64,000 bases of DNA from Xanthomonas dyei (GTDB lineage: Bacteria; Pseudomonadota; Gammaproteobacteria; Xanthomonadales; Xanthomonadaceae): NCBI RefSeq assembly GCF_002939865.1, contig NZ_MDEE01000013.1, positions 55,755 to 119,754 of the forward strand, read 5' to 3'. Under the pieces are notes generated by a model. It saw only the letters and a program-made list of their open reading frames with translations. It searched no databases and was not told the origin of the DNA. The position numbers and the translations under genes are program-made. Shown piece by piece: positions 22,730-33,141 of the stretch; position 1 is the first letter of the stretch; each line of letters starts with the position of its first letter.

Positions 22730-23763
22730 GCAAGCGCGGCACCCGCACCCCGGGGTATTGGTACGACAATGCGCCGATTCCGCTGCCGGCGCGCCTGCTG
22801 GCGCCCATCTACGGCGCCGCCATCGCATTGCGGCGCGGTCTCTACCGGCGCGGCTGGCGCAAGCGGCATGGCGTGCCGGTGCCGGTGATCGTGGTCGGCA
22901 ACGTCACTGCCGGTGGCACCGGTAAGACCCCACTGACCATTGCCTTGGTATCCAAGCTGCAGGAAGCCGGCTGGACCCCTGGCGTCGCCAGTCGGGGTTA
23001 TGGCCGCGATGATTCCGGCACTGCCCGGTGGGTTGATGCGGACACGGCAGTCGCACTTGGCGGCGACGAGCCTGTGTTGATCGCCTGGAAGACCGGCGCA
23101 CGCGTGCGCGTGGATAGCGACCGTGTCGCCGCCGCGCGCGCACTGGTCGAGGCGGGGTGCGACATCATCGTCTGCGATGACGGGTTGCAGCATTACCGGC
23201 TGGCACGCGACGTGGAAATCGAAGTGGTCGACGGACAGCGCCGTTATGGCAATGGCCGCCTGCTACCGGCCGGGCCGCTACGCGAACCAGTGGCGCGCGC
23301 GCACGATTGCGACTTCCGCGTGGTCAATCTGGGCCGGGCAAGCGCCACCACCGCGCCACAGACAATGGACGACGCCGGTTTCGGCGAATGGCAGCTGCGC
23401 CTGAGCATCGACAGCGTGCAGCCAATGGACGGCAAACGGGCGCAACCGCTGAGCATGCTGGCCGGCCAGCGCGTGCACGCCGTGGCCGGTATCGCGCACC
23501 CGGAGCGCTTTTTTGCCATGTTGCGCGCCCGCGGTATCGGCGTCGTCCCGCATGCCTTTCCCGATCATCATGTGTATCGCGCGGCAGATTTCAGTTTCGG
23601 TAGCCGCCTGCCGGTGCTGATGACCGAAAAGGATGCGGTGAAGTGCCGGCCATTCGCCGACGAGTGGCTGTATAGCGTGCCGCTTAAGGCAGAGTTGCCG
23701 GCGGCGTTCTGGGTGAGTCTGCTGGATCGGCTGGACAAGTTGGCCAGCCGGCAGGGCGTTTGA
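22726..23763 (+). CDS. lpxK: Tetraacyldisaccharide 4'-kinase
   Basis: A 345-residue kinase adding the 4'-phosphate in lipid A synthesis at the inner membrane. The N-terminal [21 protein letters not shown] segment is hydrophobic and membrane-associated. The P-loop [12 protein letters not shown] is at 58-69, followed by ASRGYGR and [20 protein letters not shown], which carry catalytic and metal-binding residues. Its ATG overlaps the msbA stop (ATGA). Length is typical. Confidence 0.96.
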   Translation: MSKRGTRTPGYWYDNAPIPLPARLLAPIYGAAIALRRGLYRRGWRKRHGVPVPVIVVGNVTAGGTGKTPLTIALVSKLQEAGWTPGVASRGYGRDDSGTARWVDADTAVALGGDEPVLIAWKTGARVRVDSDRVAAARALVEAGCDIIVCDDGLQHYRLARDVEIEVVDGQRRYGNGRLLPAGPLREPVARAHDCDFRVVNLGRASATTAPQTMDDAGFGEWQLRLSIDSVQPMDGKRAQPLSMLAGQRVHAVAGIAHPERFFAMLRARGIGVVPHAFPDHHVYRAADFSFGSRLPVLMTEKDAVKCRPFADEWLYSVPLKAELPAAFWVSLLDRLDKLASRQGV

Positions 23764-24250
23764 TCTTGGCGGTGTGTCGTGCGGCGCTCGCTGCGGATGC
23801 AGGAGCGGTTGCGCGTCGCCCTTGGGGTTCGCCCGATGATCAATGCCGCTTCAGACCGGACAGCGATGGGCTTGCTGAGACACTGCGCAGGCACGCGCCG
23901 CGCGTGGAGCGGCTGACAACACGGTGCGAGCAGTCGTCAGGTGGGGCGGGCCGTGCGCTCAGAACCGCACTGTACGCGTGGGACAAGCCACACCGGGCAC
24001 CGGCACGCGCCGGCCTGGCGCTGAGCGCGGGAATGGTGTTCGCCGCTCCTGTTCCAGCACGAGGGCTGCATCCTTGCGCGGCCGCACCAGCGACAGTGGC
24101 TATACGACTGCTGGCGCCATGCTGTACTGCTGCAACCGTAGCCACCCGTCGCAGCGCGGCAGTTTTCGCCGGCGCTGCTGATGCAAGAGTGCGATGCATG
24201 CTAGATGGTCCCGCCGTTCCAACACTCCTTGCTGCCGAGAGCGCAACCAC
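23764..24250. other. lpxK-kdsB spacer, no supported gene
   Basis: A 487-bp gap. Open frames exist on both strands (for example 23840-24250 minus) but are compositionally biased and match nothing I recognise. The small Trm112-type gene that often sits between lpxK and kdsB in gammaproteobacteria is not seen here. No hairpin with a T-run was found. Confidence 0.5.
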
Positions 24251-25030
24251 ATGACCAACACCCTGTCTGCCGATTTCGTCGTCGCCATTCCGGCGCGCTA
24301 CGCGTCCACGCGCCTGCCGGGCAAGCCGCTGCAGTCGATCGGCGATCGTCCGATGATTCAGTACGTGGCCGAGCGGGCATTGTCGGCAGGCGCACGCGAG
24401 GTATGGGTCGCGACCGATGACGTACGAATTTCAGACGCGATCGAGGGCGTGCCGGGCGTGCACGTGGCGATGACCGGCAGCGACCATGTCTCCGGCACCG
24501 ATCGCCTGGCCGAATGCGCGCGCATCGCCGGCTGGGACACCGACACCTGCGTGGTGAATCTGCAAGGCGACGAACCGTTTGCGCCGGCTGCCGGCATTCG
24601 CGCGGTCGCCGAGCTGCTGCTGCGCTCCGGCGCGGAGATGGCTACGCTGGCCGCGCAGGTGGAGAGCGCGCACGATCTGTTCGATCCGAATGTGGTCAAG
24701 CTGGTGCGCAGCGCGAGCGGGGATGCACTGTATTTCAGCCGTGCGCCGATTCCCTGGCACCGCGACAGCTTCGCCAGTCAGCGCGACCGCTTGCCCGAGG
24801 AGGGGCAATGGCTGCGTCATATCGGCATCTACGCCTATCGCGCCGGGTTTCTGCAGCAGTTCGCAGCGATGCCGCCCGGGCTGCTGGAACGCATCGAGTC
24901 GCTGGAACAGCTGCGTGCGATGGAAGCCGGTCATCGCATCGCCGTTGCGTTGACGCCCGAGCAATTTCCGCCGGGTATCGATACGCCGGACGATCTGGCA
25001 CGTGCGCAAGCGCGGGTGGCATCGGCATGA
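24251..25030 (+). CDS. kdsB: 3-Deoxy-manno-octulosonate cytidylyltransferase
   Basis: A 259-residue enzyme that makes CMP-KDO for LPS inner core synthesis. The nucleotide-binding motif [15 protein letters not shown] lies at 13-27, [10 protein letters not shown] near residue 100, and [12 protein letters not shown] near 170, all diagnostic. The start is the ATG giving [11 protein letters not shown]; the frame extends upstream without similarity. The stop overlaps the next gene as ATGA. It follows msbA and lpxK, so this is an LPS biosynthesis neighbourhood. Confidence 0.96.
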   Translation: MTNTLSADFVVAIPARYASTRLPGKPLQSIGDRPMIQYVAERALSAGAREVWVATDDVRISDAIEGVPGVHVAMTGSDHVSGTDRLAECARIAGWDTDTCVVNLQGDEPFAPAAGIRAVAELLLRSGAEMATLAAQVESAHDLFDPNVVKLVRSASGDALYFSRAPIPWHRDSFASQRDRLPEEGQWLRHIGIYAYRAGFLQQFAAMPPGLLERIESLEQLRAMEAGHRIAVALTPEQFPPGIDTPDDLARAQARVASA

Positions 25031-25491
25031 AGGTCTTGATCGTGTGCCTGGGCAATATCTGTCGCTCACCGATGGGCGAGGGCGCCTTGCGCGCACGGCT
25101 GGATGAGGCACGCGTGTCGCACCGCATCGAGGTCGATTCGGCCGGTACCGGCGATTGGCACGCCGGCGATCCGCCCGACCCACGCGCCATCCGTTGCGCA
25201 CGCGGACACGGCGTGGATATCTCCGGCCTGCGCGCACGGCAGGTGCGCGACGAGGATTTCGATCACTTCGACTGGCTGCTGTGCGCCGACAATAACAATC
25301 TGCGCGATCTGCAGCGTCTGGCGCCGGCAGCGCAACGCGACAAGGTCGCGTTGTGGTTACCGTGGGCTGGCGTGGATGCGCGCGACGAAATTCCGGACCC
25401 GTACACCGGCGGTAGCAAGGATTTCGAGGACGTCTGGCAACTGGTCGATACCGCGGCGCGACAGACGGTCGCCAGACTCACCCGCGGCTAA
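25027..25491 (+). CDS. Low-molecular-weight protein-tyrosine phosphatase
   Basis: A 154-residue phosphatase with the CX5R active site CLGNICRSP beginning at C7 and R13, and the general acid in IPDPYTGG near residue 123. [17 protein letters not shown] is a further family segment. Such enzymes often dephosphorylate tyrosine kinases that control exopolysaccharide. No kinase gene is adjacent here; instead it is translationally coupled to kdsB. The exact substrate is unknown. Confidence 0.93.
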   Translation: MKVLIVCLGNICRSPMGEGALRARLDEARVSHRIEVDSAGTGDWHAGDPPDPRAIRCARGHGVDISGLRARQVRDEDFDHFDWLLCADNNNLRDLQRLAPAAQRDKVALWLPWAGVDARDEIPDPYTGGSKDFEDVWQLVDTAARQTVARLTRG

Positions 25492-25514
25492 TCACGCTTG
25501 GGCATAATTACCGC

Positions 25515-26933
25515 ATGACTGCCCAGCTCACCCAGGAACTGCCGGAATTTCCTACCTGGCTCAATGCCAGGCCATCCACCTTGCAGGAGCATCGCGGCCG
25601 CGCGCTCGTGCTGGCGTTCGTCAATGCCAGCTCGGTGTGGTGCGCCGAGCGTCTTGCCGAGCTTGCGCAATGGCAGGCGCGTAGCCCCGGGCGGCTGCAG
25701 GTGATCGTGGTGCAGGTGCCGCGCTTCGATAGCGAACGCCTGCCGCAACGCTCGCTCAAGCAACTGCGCGGGCACGGCGTCAGCGCGCCGATCCTGCTCG
25801 ACAAGGACTGGGAAACCTGGCGCCGCTTCGGTATCGAATCCTGGCCCACCCTGGTGTTGCTGGATGCCTATGGCCGCGAGCGCCAGCGCCTGGTGGGTGT
25901 CACCGCTGATCTGGACAAGGCCCTGGCCGCATTGTGCGAAGGCCAGCAACCGCCTTCCGACGCCGACTTGCAAGGCATTGCAGAACGCGACCCCGAGCCG
26001 CGCCTGGCGCTGCGCTTTCCGACCGGTCTTGCCGCGACCGAAGACCGTCTGTACATCGCCGATACCGGGCACCACCGCGTGCTCGAATGCACCCATGGCG
26101 GCCGGGTGCTGCGGCAATTCGGCCACGGCAATGCAGATCTCATCGATGGCGGTACCGGCGAGGCGGCCTTTAGGCGCCCGCAGGGTCTGGCGCTGGAGCG
26201 CGATCAGCTGTACGTCGCCGACACCGGCAATCACGCATTGCGTCGCATCAACCTGCGCAGCGGGCAGGTGGACACCTTATGCGGCACCGGTCGCTCAGGC
26301 GAGCCGGTGGAAGGGCCGTTGGCCTTTGCCGGTGCGTCTGCACTGAACTATCCGCAAGGTCTGGCCATTGCCGACAACCAGGTATTGATTGCCATGGCCG
26401 GCGACAACCGCATCTGGAGTTACGACCTGGGACGCGCTGCACTGAGCGCGCGTGCCGGCACCGGGTCCCTTGAAATTCGCGACGGCAGCGGTCATCTCGC
26501 GGCCTTCGCGCAACCGGCAGGGTTGGCGGCGGTGCAGCAGGTTGCCTACGTGTGCGATGGGTTGGGCTCGTCGATCCGCACCATGCAGCTGCGCGGCGAT
26601 CTGGTGCAGACCTTGGTGGGCGGGCAGGGCATCTGGCATTTCGGCGATGAAGACGGCCCCCGCAGCACCGCGCGCCTGCAATTTCCGCAAGCCATCGCAC
26701 TGGGCGCCGACTCGCCGATGCTGTGGATTGCCGACACCGGTAACGGACGGCTGCGCTGCCTGCGTCTGGGCGGCGGCGAACTCACCACGGTCGAGCTGCC
26801 GCGACGTCTGCACGGCCCGGCCGGGCTGGCCGTCGCCGCTGGCGCAGTCTGGATTGCCGAAACCGATGCCCACGCCGTCTTGCGTTACGACCTTGCAAGC
26901 GGCGCACTGAGTGATGTTGCGATAGACGAATGA
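25515..26933 (+). CDS. Thioredoxin-like / NHL-repeat protein
   Basis: A 472-residue protein combining an N-terminal thioredoxin-like fold (about 1-140) with a C-terminal NHL beta-propeller (about 160-470). Repeats such as RLYIADTGHHRVL, QLYVADTGNHALR and MLWIADTGNGRLR mark the blades. The architecture matches NHLRC2-like proteins. The usual CxxC of thioredoxin is not intact: the equivalent region reads NASSVWCAERL with a single cysteine, so disulfide reductase activity is doubtful. It overlaps uvrC by 4 bp. Function unknown. Confidence 0.8.
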   Translation: MTAQLTQELPEFPTWLNARPSTLQEHRGRALVLAFVNASSVWCAERLAELAQWQARSPGRLQVIVVQVPRFDSERLPQRSLKQLRGHGVSAPILLDKDWETWRRFGIESWPTLVLLDAYGRERQRLVGVTADLDKALAALCEGQQPPSDADLQGIAERDPEPRLALRFPTGLAATEDRLYIADTGHHRVLECTHGGRVLRQFGHGNADLIDGGTGEAAFRRPQGLALERDQLYVADTGNHALRRINLRSGQVDTLCGTGRSGEPVEGPLAFAGASALNYPQGLAIADNQVLIAMAGDNRIWSYDLGRAALSARAGTGSLEIRDGSGHLAAFAQPAGLAAVQQVAYVCDGLGSSIRTMQLRGDLVQTLVGGQGIWHFGDEDGPRSTARLQFPQAIALGADSPMLWIADTGNGRLRCLRLGGGELTTVELPRRLHGPAGLAVAAGAVWIAETDAHAVLRYDLASGALSDVAIDE

Positions 26934-28786
26934 GCGCAAGGCCCCACGCCGACTTCGATGGAAAAGCGTTTGCTGCGCAATTGAGCACCGCGCCCGGCGT
27001 TTACCGCATGTATGCGAGCGACGACACCTTGCTGTACGTCGGCAAGGCCGGCGCATTGCGCAAGCGCGTGGGCAGCTATTTCAACGGTACGCCAAAGAAT
27101 GCGCGGCTGACCTCGATGCTGTCGCAGGTCGCGCGCATGGACGTCACCGTGACCCGCAGCGAGGCCGAAGCGCTGCTGCTGGAAAACCAGCTGATCAAAT
27201 CCTTGTCGCCGCGCTACAACGTGTCGTTGCGCGACGACAAAAGTTATCCATACGTCCTGCTGACGCGCGAAGACTGGCCGCGTATCGCGTTGCACCGCGG
27301 CCCGCGTGCGGTGCAGGGGCGCTATTTCGGCCCCTACACCGGCGTGACCGGCGTGCGCGAAACGCTGAGCCTGATGCATAAGCTGTTCAAGCTACGCAGT
27401 TGCGAAGACAGCGTGTTTCGCAACCGCTCGCGGCCGTGCCTGCAGTACCAGATCGGCCGATGCAGCGGCCCGTGCGTAGATCTGGTGGCCGCGCCCGATT
27501 ACGCCGCATCGGTACGCCGCGCGACCATGTTTCTGGAAGGCAAGAGCGATCAGCTCGGCGAAGAGATCATGCAGTCGATGCAGCAGGCCAGCGAAGCGCT
27601 CGAATTCGAGCGTGCCGCGCGTCTGCGCGATCTGCTGTCGTCGCTGCGCGGTATGCAGAACCGCCAGTACGTCGACGGCCGCGCCGCCGATCTGGATGTG
27701 CTGGCCTGCGCCACCCAGTCCAGTCAGGCTTGCGTGCTGCTGCTGAGCTTCCGCGATGGCCGCAATCTGGGCACGCGTTCGTTCTTTCCCAAGACCAACG
27801 GCGAAGACAGTGCCGACGAAATCCTGGCGGCCTTCGTGTCGCAGTACTACGCCGAACATTCGCCGCCGCGCGAGATCTTGCTGGATCGCGAAATTCCCGA
27901 GGCCGAACTGATCGAGGCCGCGCTCAGCACCGCCGCCGAGCACAAGGTGGCGCTGAAGTGGAACGTGCGTGGCGAGCGCGCCGGCTACTTGTTGCTGGCG
28001 ACCCGCAACGCGCAGCTGACCCTGGTGACCGAGCTCACCAGCCAGAGCGCGCAGCACGCACGCAGCGAAGCGCTGCGCGAGATGCTGGGCTTGGCCGAGC
28101 AGGTCAAGCGCGTGGAATGCTTCGATATCAGTCACACCATGGGCGAGGCCACAGTAGCGTCGTGCGTGGTGTTCGACGCCAGCGGCCCGGTGCGCGGCCA
28201 GTATCGCCGCTTCAATATTTCCGGCATCACGCCGGGCGACGATTACGCGGCGATGCGTCAGGCGATCGAACGGCGGTTTCGGCGTGCAGTGGAAGAAAAC
28301 GGCGTCCTCCCCGATGTGCTGCTGATCGACGGCGGTGCCGGCCAGCTGGCGCAGGCGCAGGCCGCGTTGGCCGACCTTGGCGTGGAGAACGTCGTGCTGG
28401 TCGGCGTGGCCAAGGGCGAGGAACGCAGGGCAGGGCACGAGGCGCTGATCATGGCCGACGGCCGCGAACTGCGACCGGGCGCAGCCTCGCCAGCGCTGCA
28501 ATTCATCCAGCAGGTCCGTGACGAAGCGCACCGCTTTGCGATCACCGGCCATCGAGGGCGCCGCCAGAAAGCGCGCATGACCAGCAAGCTCGAGGATATC
28601 CCTGGCATCGGACCACGCCGCCGCGCGAGCCTGCTCAAGCATTTCGGTGGCCTGGTCGGTCTCAAGGCGGCCGGCGAAGCCGAGATTGCGCGGGTGGACG
28701 GGGTCAATGCCGCACTTGCTGCGCGAATCTACGCTAACCTGCACGGGCTGGCGCTTCCCGATGCGGCAGGCGAGTCGAGTCCGTAA
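26930..28786 (+). CDS. uvrC: Excinuclease ABC subunit C
   Basis: A 618-residue nucleotide excision repair nuclease making both incisions around DNA lesions. The N-terminal GIY-YIG domain shows GVYRMYASDDTLLYVGKAG, a UVR domain around ALEFERAARLRDLL, the C-terminal RNase H-like domain with ECFDISHTMGEATVAS and LIDGGAGQL, and two terminal HhH motifs (DIPGIGPRRRASLLKHFG). Its stop overlaps the pgsA start (TAATG). The uvrC-pgsA pairing is also seen in enterobacteria. Confidence 0.97.
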   Translation: MSARPHADFDGKAFAAQLSTAPGVYRMYASDDTLLYVGKAGALRKRVGSYFNGTPKNARLTSMLSQVARMDVTVTRSEAEALLLENQLIKSLSPRYNVSLRDDKSYPYVLLTREDWPRIALHRGPRAVQGRYFGPYTGVTGVRETLSLMHKLFKLRSCEDSVFRNRSRPCLQYQIGRCSGPCVDLVAAPDYAASVRRATMFLEGKSDQLGEEIMQSMQQASEALEFERAARLRDLLSSLRGMQNRQYVDGRAADLDVLACATQSSQACVLLLSFRDGRNLGTRSFFPKTNGEDSADEILAAFVSQYYAEHSPPREILLDREIPEAELIEAALSTAAEHKVALKWNVRGERAGYLLLATRNAQLTLVTELTSQSAQHARSEALREMLGLAEQVKRVECFDISHTMGEATVASCVVFDASGPVRGQYRRFNISGITPGDDYAAMRQAIERRFRRAVEENGVLPDVLLIDGGAGQLAQAQAALADLGVENVVLVGVAKGEERRAGHEALIMADGRELRPGAASPALQFIQQVRDEAHRFAITGHRGRRQKARMTSKLEDIPGIGPRRRASLLKHFGGLVGLKAAGEAEIARVDGVNAALAARIYANLHGLALPDAAGESSP

Positions 28787-29418
28787 TGAAGTTGACCATC
28801 CCCACGTGGCTGACACTGCTGAGGATCCTGATGATCCCGGTGTTGGTCGTGGTCTTCTACCTGCCATACACCTGGACGAACTTCGCTTCGGCCGGTGTGT
28901 TCGCGCTGGCCGCCATCACCGACTGGCTGGATGGCTGGGTCGCGCGGCGGTATCACCAGTATTCCGCGTTCGGCGCGTTCCTCGATCCGGTTGCCGACAA
29001 GTTGATGGTCGCCGTCGCCTTGTTCCTCATCGTGCAGGGGCATCCCACGCCGTGGATGGCGTTCTGGGCGGCCGTCATCGTAGGCCGCGAGATCGCAGTC
29101 TCCGCATTGCGTGAGTGGATGGCAGAGATCGGCCAGCGCGCCAAGGTGCGCGTTGCAGCGATCGGCAAGATCAAGACCACGGCGCAGATGGTCGCGCTGC
29201 TTTGCCTGCTGTATTCGGTCACTCCCGGCCAGATGCCCACGCATCAAATCTGGCTGGGCAATCTGATCTTCCGTGCCGGCTATTGGACACTGGCGATCGC
29301 TGCGCTGCTGACGTTGTGGTCCGGTTTTCAGTATCTGCAGGCGGCATGGCCGAGTCTGCGCGCCGACGAAAAAGCGGCGATCAGCAACAAGCCGAAAAAA
29401 ATCGAAAGCAACAGTTGA
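28786..29418 (+). CDS. pgsA: CDP-diacylglycerol-glycerol-3-phosphate 3-phosphatidyltransferase
   Basis: A 210-residue membrane enzyme for phosphatidylglycerol synthesis. The CDP-alcohol phosphotransferase signature is complete: D46, D49-G50, A53-R54, G63, D67 and D71 in DWLDGWVARR...GAFLDPVADK. Several hydrophobic helices follow. It overlaps uvrC by 1 bp and is followed after 36 bp by a tRNA-Gly gene, so the tRNAs may be partly expressed by readthrough. Confidence 0.96.
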   Translation: MKLTIPTWLTLLRILMIPVLVVVFYLPYTWTNFASAGVFALAAITDWLDGWVARRYHQYSAFGAFLDPVADKLMVAVALFLIVQGHPTPWMAFWAAVIVGREIAVSALREWMAEIGQRAKVRVAAIGKIKTTAQMVALLCLLYSVTPGQMPTHQIWLGNLIFRAGYWTLAIAALLTLWSGFQYLQAAWPSLRADEKAAISNKPKKIESNS

Positions 29419-29454
29419 CAGCTATCCTGTTCGCTGTAGAATTTCGCCTCCCAA

Positions 29455-29530
<76 letters not shown>

Positions 29531-29598
29531 GATTTAGACAAGGCCCCCTGTCCGAGGTCTCGTTGTTTCAAGGCAGGATGCCTTGGGTTTGATGTTTC

Positions 29599-29672
29599 GG
29601 CCTGGTGGTAGAGTGGTTATGCAGCGGACTGCAAATCCGCGTACGCCGGTTCAATTCCGGCCCAGGCCTCCA
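29599..29672 (+). tRNA. tRNA-Cys(GCA)
   Basis: A 74-nt tRNA with acceptor GGCCTGG/CCAGGCC, anticodon loop ACTGCAAAT giving GCA, T-arm CCGGTTCAATTCCGG and encoded CCA. Its place between two glycine tRNAs after pgsA resembles the glyW-cysT order of E. coli. Confidence 0.97.
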
Positions 29673-29750
29673 TATGCAGTCGCTATTTCGCATCGGCAAC
29701 GATAGCGGGGCTAGCGTAACGAAGTGACAAGCTGTACAATTTATTTTCAT

Positions 29751-29826
<76 letters not shown>

Positions 29827-29834
29827 AATTCAAA

Positions 29835-29871
29835 CCCCGGATATCCCACGATATCCGGGGTTTTTGTTTTT
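29835..29871 (+). terminator. Rho-independent terminator of the pgsA-tRNA transcript
   Basis: A perfect 11-bp stem, CCCCGGATATC (29835-29845) and GATATCCGGGG (29850-29860), with a 4-nt CCAC loop, is followed by TTTTTGTTTTTTG. This is a textbook intrinsic terminator for plus-strand transcription ending after the second tRNA-Gly. Confidence 0.93.
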
Positions 29872-30364
29872 TGTCGTAAAGAGCCTTTTGTTTGGTGACA
29901 CGCTGTCGTGAAACCTGGCTTTTGGCTTAAGAAAGCTGCTGGATGACGCTAAAGCCAATAGTGCGTGTGCGTACGCGGCAGGCTTGCTCACGTAGCTGGT
30001 GGTTGGCGCCAGGTCGAGCGGGCACAGGTCGTGCCTCGATTCACTTTGCGGCACGTGCGAATGCGATCGACATCTTGCTTGACGGCCCGAGCTTGGATAT
30101 CACGTGTCGACTGCAGTGCAGTGAGACGCCTGCAAGAGAATTTCGCAGGTCATTGCGGAGATGGAAGGCGCGGACGCATTTCTGTACATGAAACATGCGT
30201 TGCCGCTTGCCCGCGCATTGCAGGCTGCACGCGTCGCAGTGATTGCGGGTGGGTGGTGTTGCTCCCTGACATGCCGACTGCAGGGAGCGGCTTCATCGCG
30301 GCAGGGAAGCATCCTTAAAGAGGCAGCGTCATCGCGTCTTGCGGCAAAGTCACTTGCCTGAGTG
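29872..30364. other. Gene-free gap between tRNA-Gly and tRNA-Leu
   Basis: About 490 bp with small open frames on both strands but none with recognisable similarity or a convincing ribosome-binding site. No integrase gene or repeated tRNA end was found, so there is no evidence for an island at these tRNAs. Confidence 0.5.
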
Positions 30365-30448
30365 TGCCCGGGGCGGGGGTCGAACCCGCATAGCCTTGCA
30401 GCTGAGGGATTTTAAGTCCCTTGCGTCTACCAATTTCGCCACCCGGGC
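30365..30448 (-). tRNA. tRNA-Leu(UAA)
   Basis: An 84-nt class II tRNA on the minus strand with acceptor GCCCGGG/CCCGGGC, D-arm GGCGAAATTGGTAGACGC, anticodon TAA in CTTAAAATC, a long variable arm, and T-arm GGGTTCGACCCCC. CCA is not encoded; the three bases after the discriminator A read CAC. It points against the Gly-Cys-Gly group. Confidence 0.95.
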
Positions 30449-30588
30449 ATTGCGATAGCGTGCCTGATTGCGCGGCGATTGTGAATCTCCAAGCGACGAT
30501 TCTTCCCAAGGCCTGAGACATGCCGCGTGCGCTATGCTGCCGCCGCACAGCCGCGCGGTACCCACCGCACACGATCCCAAGGAACCGC

Positions 30589-31881
30589 ATGTCAGGCAAC
30601 ACGCTTCTCCCACTGCTGCATGCACGCATTGCCGTCATCGGACTCGGCTACGTGGGCCTGCCGTTGGCGGTGGCGTTTGGCGAGCACCGCGACACCCTGG
30701 GCTTCGACATCGATGCGCAGCGGGTCGCGCAGCTGCACGACGGTCACGATGCCACGTTGGAGCTGGACGCCGCCGAGTTGGCCGCGGCAACGCAGTTGCG
30801 CTACAGCGCAACCGCCGCTGAGCTGGCGAGCTGCAGCATTTTCATTGTCACCGTGCCGACACCCATCGACAGTTTTGAGCAGCCGGACCTGGAGCCGTTG
30901 CGTAGCGCCACGACCTTGATTGCCGCCGCGCTCAAGCCCGGCGATCTGGTGATCTACGAGTCCACCGTGTATCCAGGTACCACCGAAGAAGTCTGCGTGC
31001 CGCTGCTCGAAGCCGCCTCCGGTTTGCGCTTCAACCAAGACTTTTTCTGCGGCTATAGCCCCGAGCGCGTCAATCCGGGCGACCGGCAGCGGCGCCTGCG
31101 CGATATTCGCAAGATCACCTCCGGCTCGACGCCGCAGGCTGCCGACATAGTCGATGCGCTGTATACCAGCATCATCACCGCAGGCACGTGGCGCGCGTCG
31201 TCGATGCGCGTGGCCGAAGCGGCCAAGGTGGTGGAAAACATCCAGCGCGACGTCAATATCGCGCTGGTCAACGAGCTGGCGCTGATCTTCGACAAACTCG
31301 GAATCGACACGCTCGACGTGCTCGAAGCGGCCGGAACCAAGTGGAATTTCCTGCCGTTCCGTCCCGGCCTGGTCGGCGGCCACTGCATCGGGGTGGATCC
31401 GTACTATCTGATGCACAAATCCGAGAGCGTGGGTTACCACCCGGACCTGATCCACACCGCGCGCCAGGTCAATAACCGCGTCGGCCGGCATGTCGCCGAG
31501 CGCGTCTGCGGCATGTTGGCGCTGCGCGGCGTAACGCTGGCGCAGGCGCGGGTGTTGGTGCTGGGTGCCACCTTCAAGGAGAACTGCCCGGACCTGCGCA
31601 ATAGCCGGGCGCTGGAGTTGGTACAGCTGCTGCAGGCGGCCGGCGTGCACGTCGATACCTGCGACCCGTGGGCAGACCCGGCCGAAGCCCTGCAGCATGG
31701 TGGCGTGCAGCTCTGCGAGTCGCCGGACGAGGGGACCTACGATGCGGTCGTGCTGGCAGTCGCTCATGCGCAGTATCGCGATTACGACGTGGAGCGCATC
31801 GCCGCACTCGGCAAGCCGGGCGCGGTGGTGTACGACGTCAAGTCGGTATGGCCGCGCGCGGCCGTCAGCGATCGCCTGTGA
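30589..31881 (+). CDS. Nucleotide sugar dehydrogenase (WecC/TviB-like)
   Basis: A 430-residue UDP-sugar 6-dehydrogenase, most like the UDP-N-acetylhexosamine dehydrogenases TviB/VipA/WecC used for capsule, Vi antigen or O-antigen uronic acids. The NAD site is GLGYVGLP at 18-25, and the catalytic cysteine is C266 in GLVGGHCIGVDPYYL. TFKENCPDLRNSRA marks the C-terminal UDP-binding domain. The start is the ATG preceded by AAGGA; the open frame extends upstream without support. Its end overlaps the convergent flavoprotein gene by 17 bp. No glycosyltransferase lies next to it. Confidence 0.9.
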   Translation: MSGNTLLPLLHARIAVIGLGYVGLPLAVAFGEHRDTLGFDIDAQRVAQLHDGHDATLELDAAELAAATQLRYSATAAELASCSIFIVTVPTPIDSFEQPDLEPLRSATTLIAAALKPGDLVIYESTVYPGTTEEVCVPLLEAASGLRFNQDFFCGYSPERVNPGDRQRRLRDIRKITSGSTPQAADIVDALYTSIITAGTWRASSMRVAEAAKVVENIQRDVNIALVNELALIFDKLGIDTLDVLEAAGTKWNFLPFRPGLVGGHCIGVDPYYLMHKSESVGYHPDLIHTARQVNNRVGRHVAERVCGMLALRGVTLAQARVLVLGATFKENCPDLRNSRALELVQLLQAAGVHVDTCDPWADPAEALQHGGVQLCESPDEGTYDAVVLAVAHAQYRDYDVERIAALGKPGAVVYDVKSVWPRAAVSDRL

Positions 31882-33130
31882 CGCGATCGTGGCGGTGTTG
31901 CAGCCAATCCACGGCGCCGAGCGCGGCGCGTCGGCCGCTGGCAAAACACGCGGTCAGCAGATAGCCGCCGGTTGGCGCTTCCCAGTCGAGCATTTCGCCG
32001 GCACAGAACACGCCAGGTTGCGCGAGCGCCATCAGCTGCGTGTCCAGCGCTTCCAATCGCACGCCACCGGCTGAACTGATTGCCTCGGCCAGCGGGCGCG
32101 TCCTCAGCAGGCGCAGCGGCAGGTGCTTGAGCGTCCGTGCAACCCGCGCAAGATCGTCGCCGGCCTGTTTGCCGAGGTGTTCGTACAGCAGTGCGGCCTT
32201 GACGCCTTCGATGCCGAGCTGGCGGCGCAAATGCTCGCTGAAACTGCGCCCCTTGCGTGGCAGGGCCAACTCTGCGCTCACTCGTTCCAACGTGCGTCCC
32301 GGCACCAGATCAAGGCCAAGCTCGGCGTGGCCGTGTGCATCGATCTGGTTGCGCAACTCTGCGGCGATTGCATAGATCAAGCTACCTTCGATTCCGTTTT
32401 CGGTCGCGACGCATTCGCCCTGCAACGCGTGCTGCACGCCGGCGCCATCGCGCCAGTGTGCGACGACCGGCTTGAGCGGCGCTCCCGCATGCCGTTGCAC
32501 AAAATGCGCGCTCCAGTCGATATCGAAACCGCAGTTGGCAGGCACCAGCGGCGCAACGGCGATGCCGCGCTGCTGCAGCGTTGCCTGCCACCGCCCATCC
32601 GAGCCAAGCTGTGGCCAACTGCCGCCACCCAGCGCCAGCACCACTGCATCGGCATGACATGCGATCTCGCCCGCAGCCGTTGCGAACTGCAGCGCGCCGT
32701 CGTCGTCGTTCCAGCCCAACCACCGGTGCTGCACATGGAAGTTGATGCCCTGTTCCTTGAGTCGGCGCACCCAAGCGCGCAGCAGCGGCGCAGCCTTGCG
32801 ATCGATCGGGAACACGCGCCCCGAGCTACCGACATAGGTCTCCACGCCCAGATCGCGCGCCCAGGTACGCAAGGCGTCCGCATCGAAGTCCTGCAGCCAC
32901 GATGCCACCGCCGAGGTGCGCTCGCGGTAGCGCTGCGCAAACAGCGGCATCGGGTCGGAGTGGGTGAGATTCAGCCCGCCCTTGCCGGCAATCAGAAACT
33001 TGCGCCCCACCGAACCCTTGGCTTCGTAGAGATCGACCGCGATGCCGGCAGCGCCCGCGACTTCAGCGGCCATCAACCCCGCAGGCCCGCCGCCAATCAC
33101 CGCCAGCCGCGGTCTGTTCGCATCCATCAT
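31865..33130 (-). CDS. NAD(P)/FAD-dependent oxidoreductase, HI0933/YhiN (BaiN-like) family
   Basis: A 421-residue flavoprotein of the HI0933-like group. The FAD-binding GGGPAGLMAAE is at 13-23, followed by GRKFLIAGKGGLNLTHS, a signature of this family. FCAGEMLDWEAPTGGYLLTACFASG near residues 374-398 is the C-terminal flavin-binding signature. Members include BaiN-type enzymes and many of unknown substrate. It converges with the nucleotide-sugar dehydrogenase and overlaps it by 17 bp. Confidence 0.85.
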   Translation of the reverse strand: MMDANRPRLAVIGGGPAGLMAAEVAGAAGIAVDLYEAKGSVGRKFLIAGKGGLNLTHSDPMPLFAQRYRERTSAVASWLQDFDADALRTWARDLGVETYVGSSGRVFPIDRKAAPLLRAWVRRLKEQGINFHVQHRWLGWNDDDGALQFATAAGEIACHADAVVLALGGGSWPQLGSDGRWQATLQQRGIAVAPLVPANCGFDIDWSAHFVQRHAGAPLKPVVAHWRDGAGVQHALQGECVATENGIEGSLIYAIAAELRNQIDAHGHAELGLDLVPGRTLERVSAELALPRKGRSFSEHLRRQLGIEGVKAALLYEHLGKQAGDDLARVARTLKHLPLRLLRTRPLAEAISSAGGVRLEALDTQLMALAQPGVFCAGEMLDWEAPTGGYLLTACFASGRRAALGAVDWLQHRHDRVTGDR

Positions 33131-33141
33131 TGCTCAGGCAC

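Noticed and set aside
23840..24250. 136-codon minus-strand frame between lpxK and kdsB
   Set aside because: Low-complexity Ala/Ser/Arg sequence without similarity, and opposite in direction to the operon.
30365..30448. tRNA-Leu as an island attachment site
   Set aside because: No integrase gene and no duplicated tRNA 3' end was found nearby.
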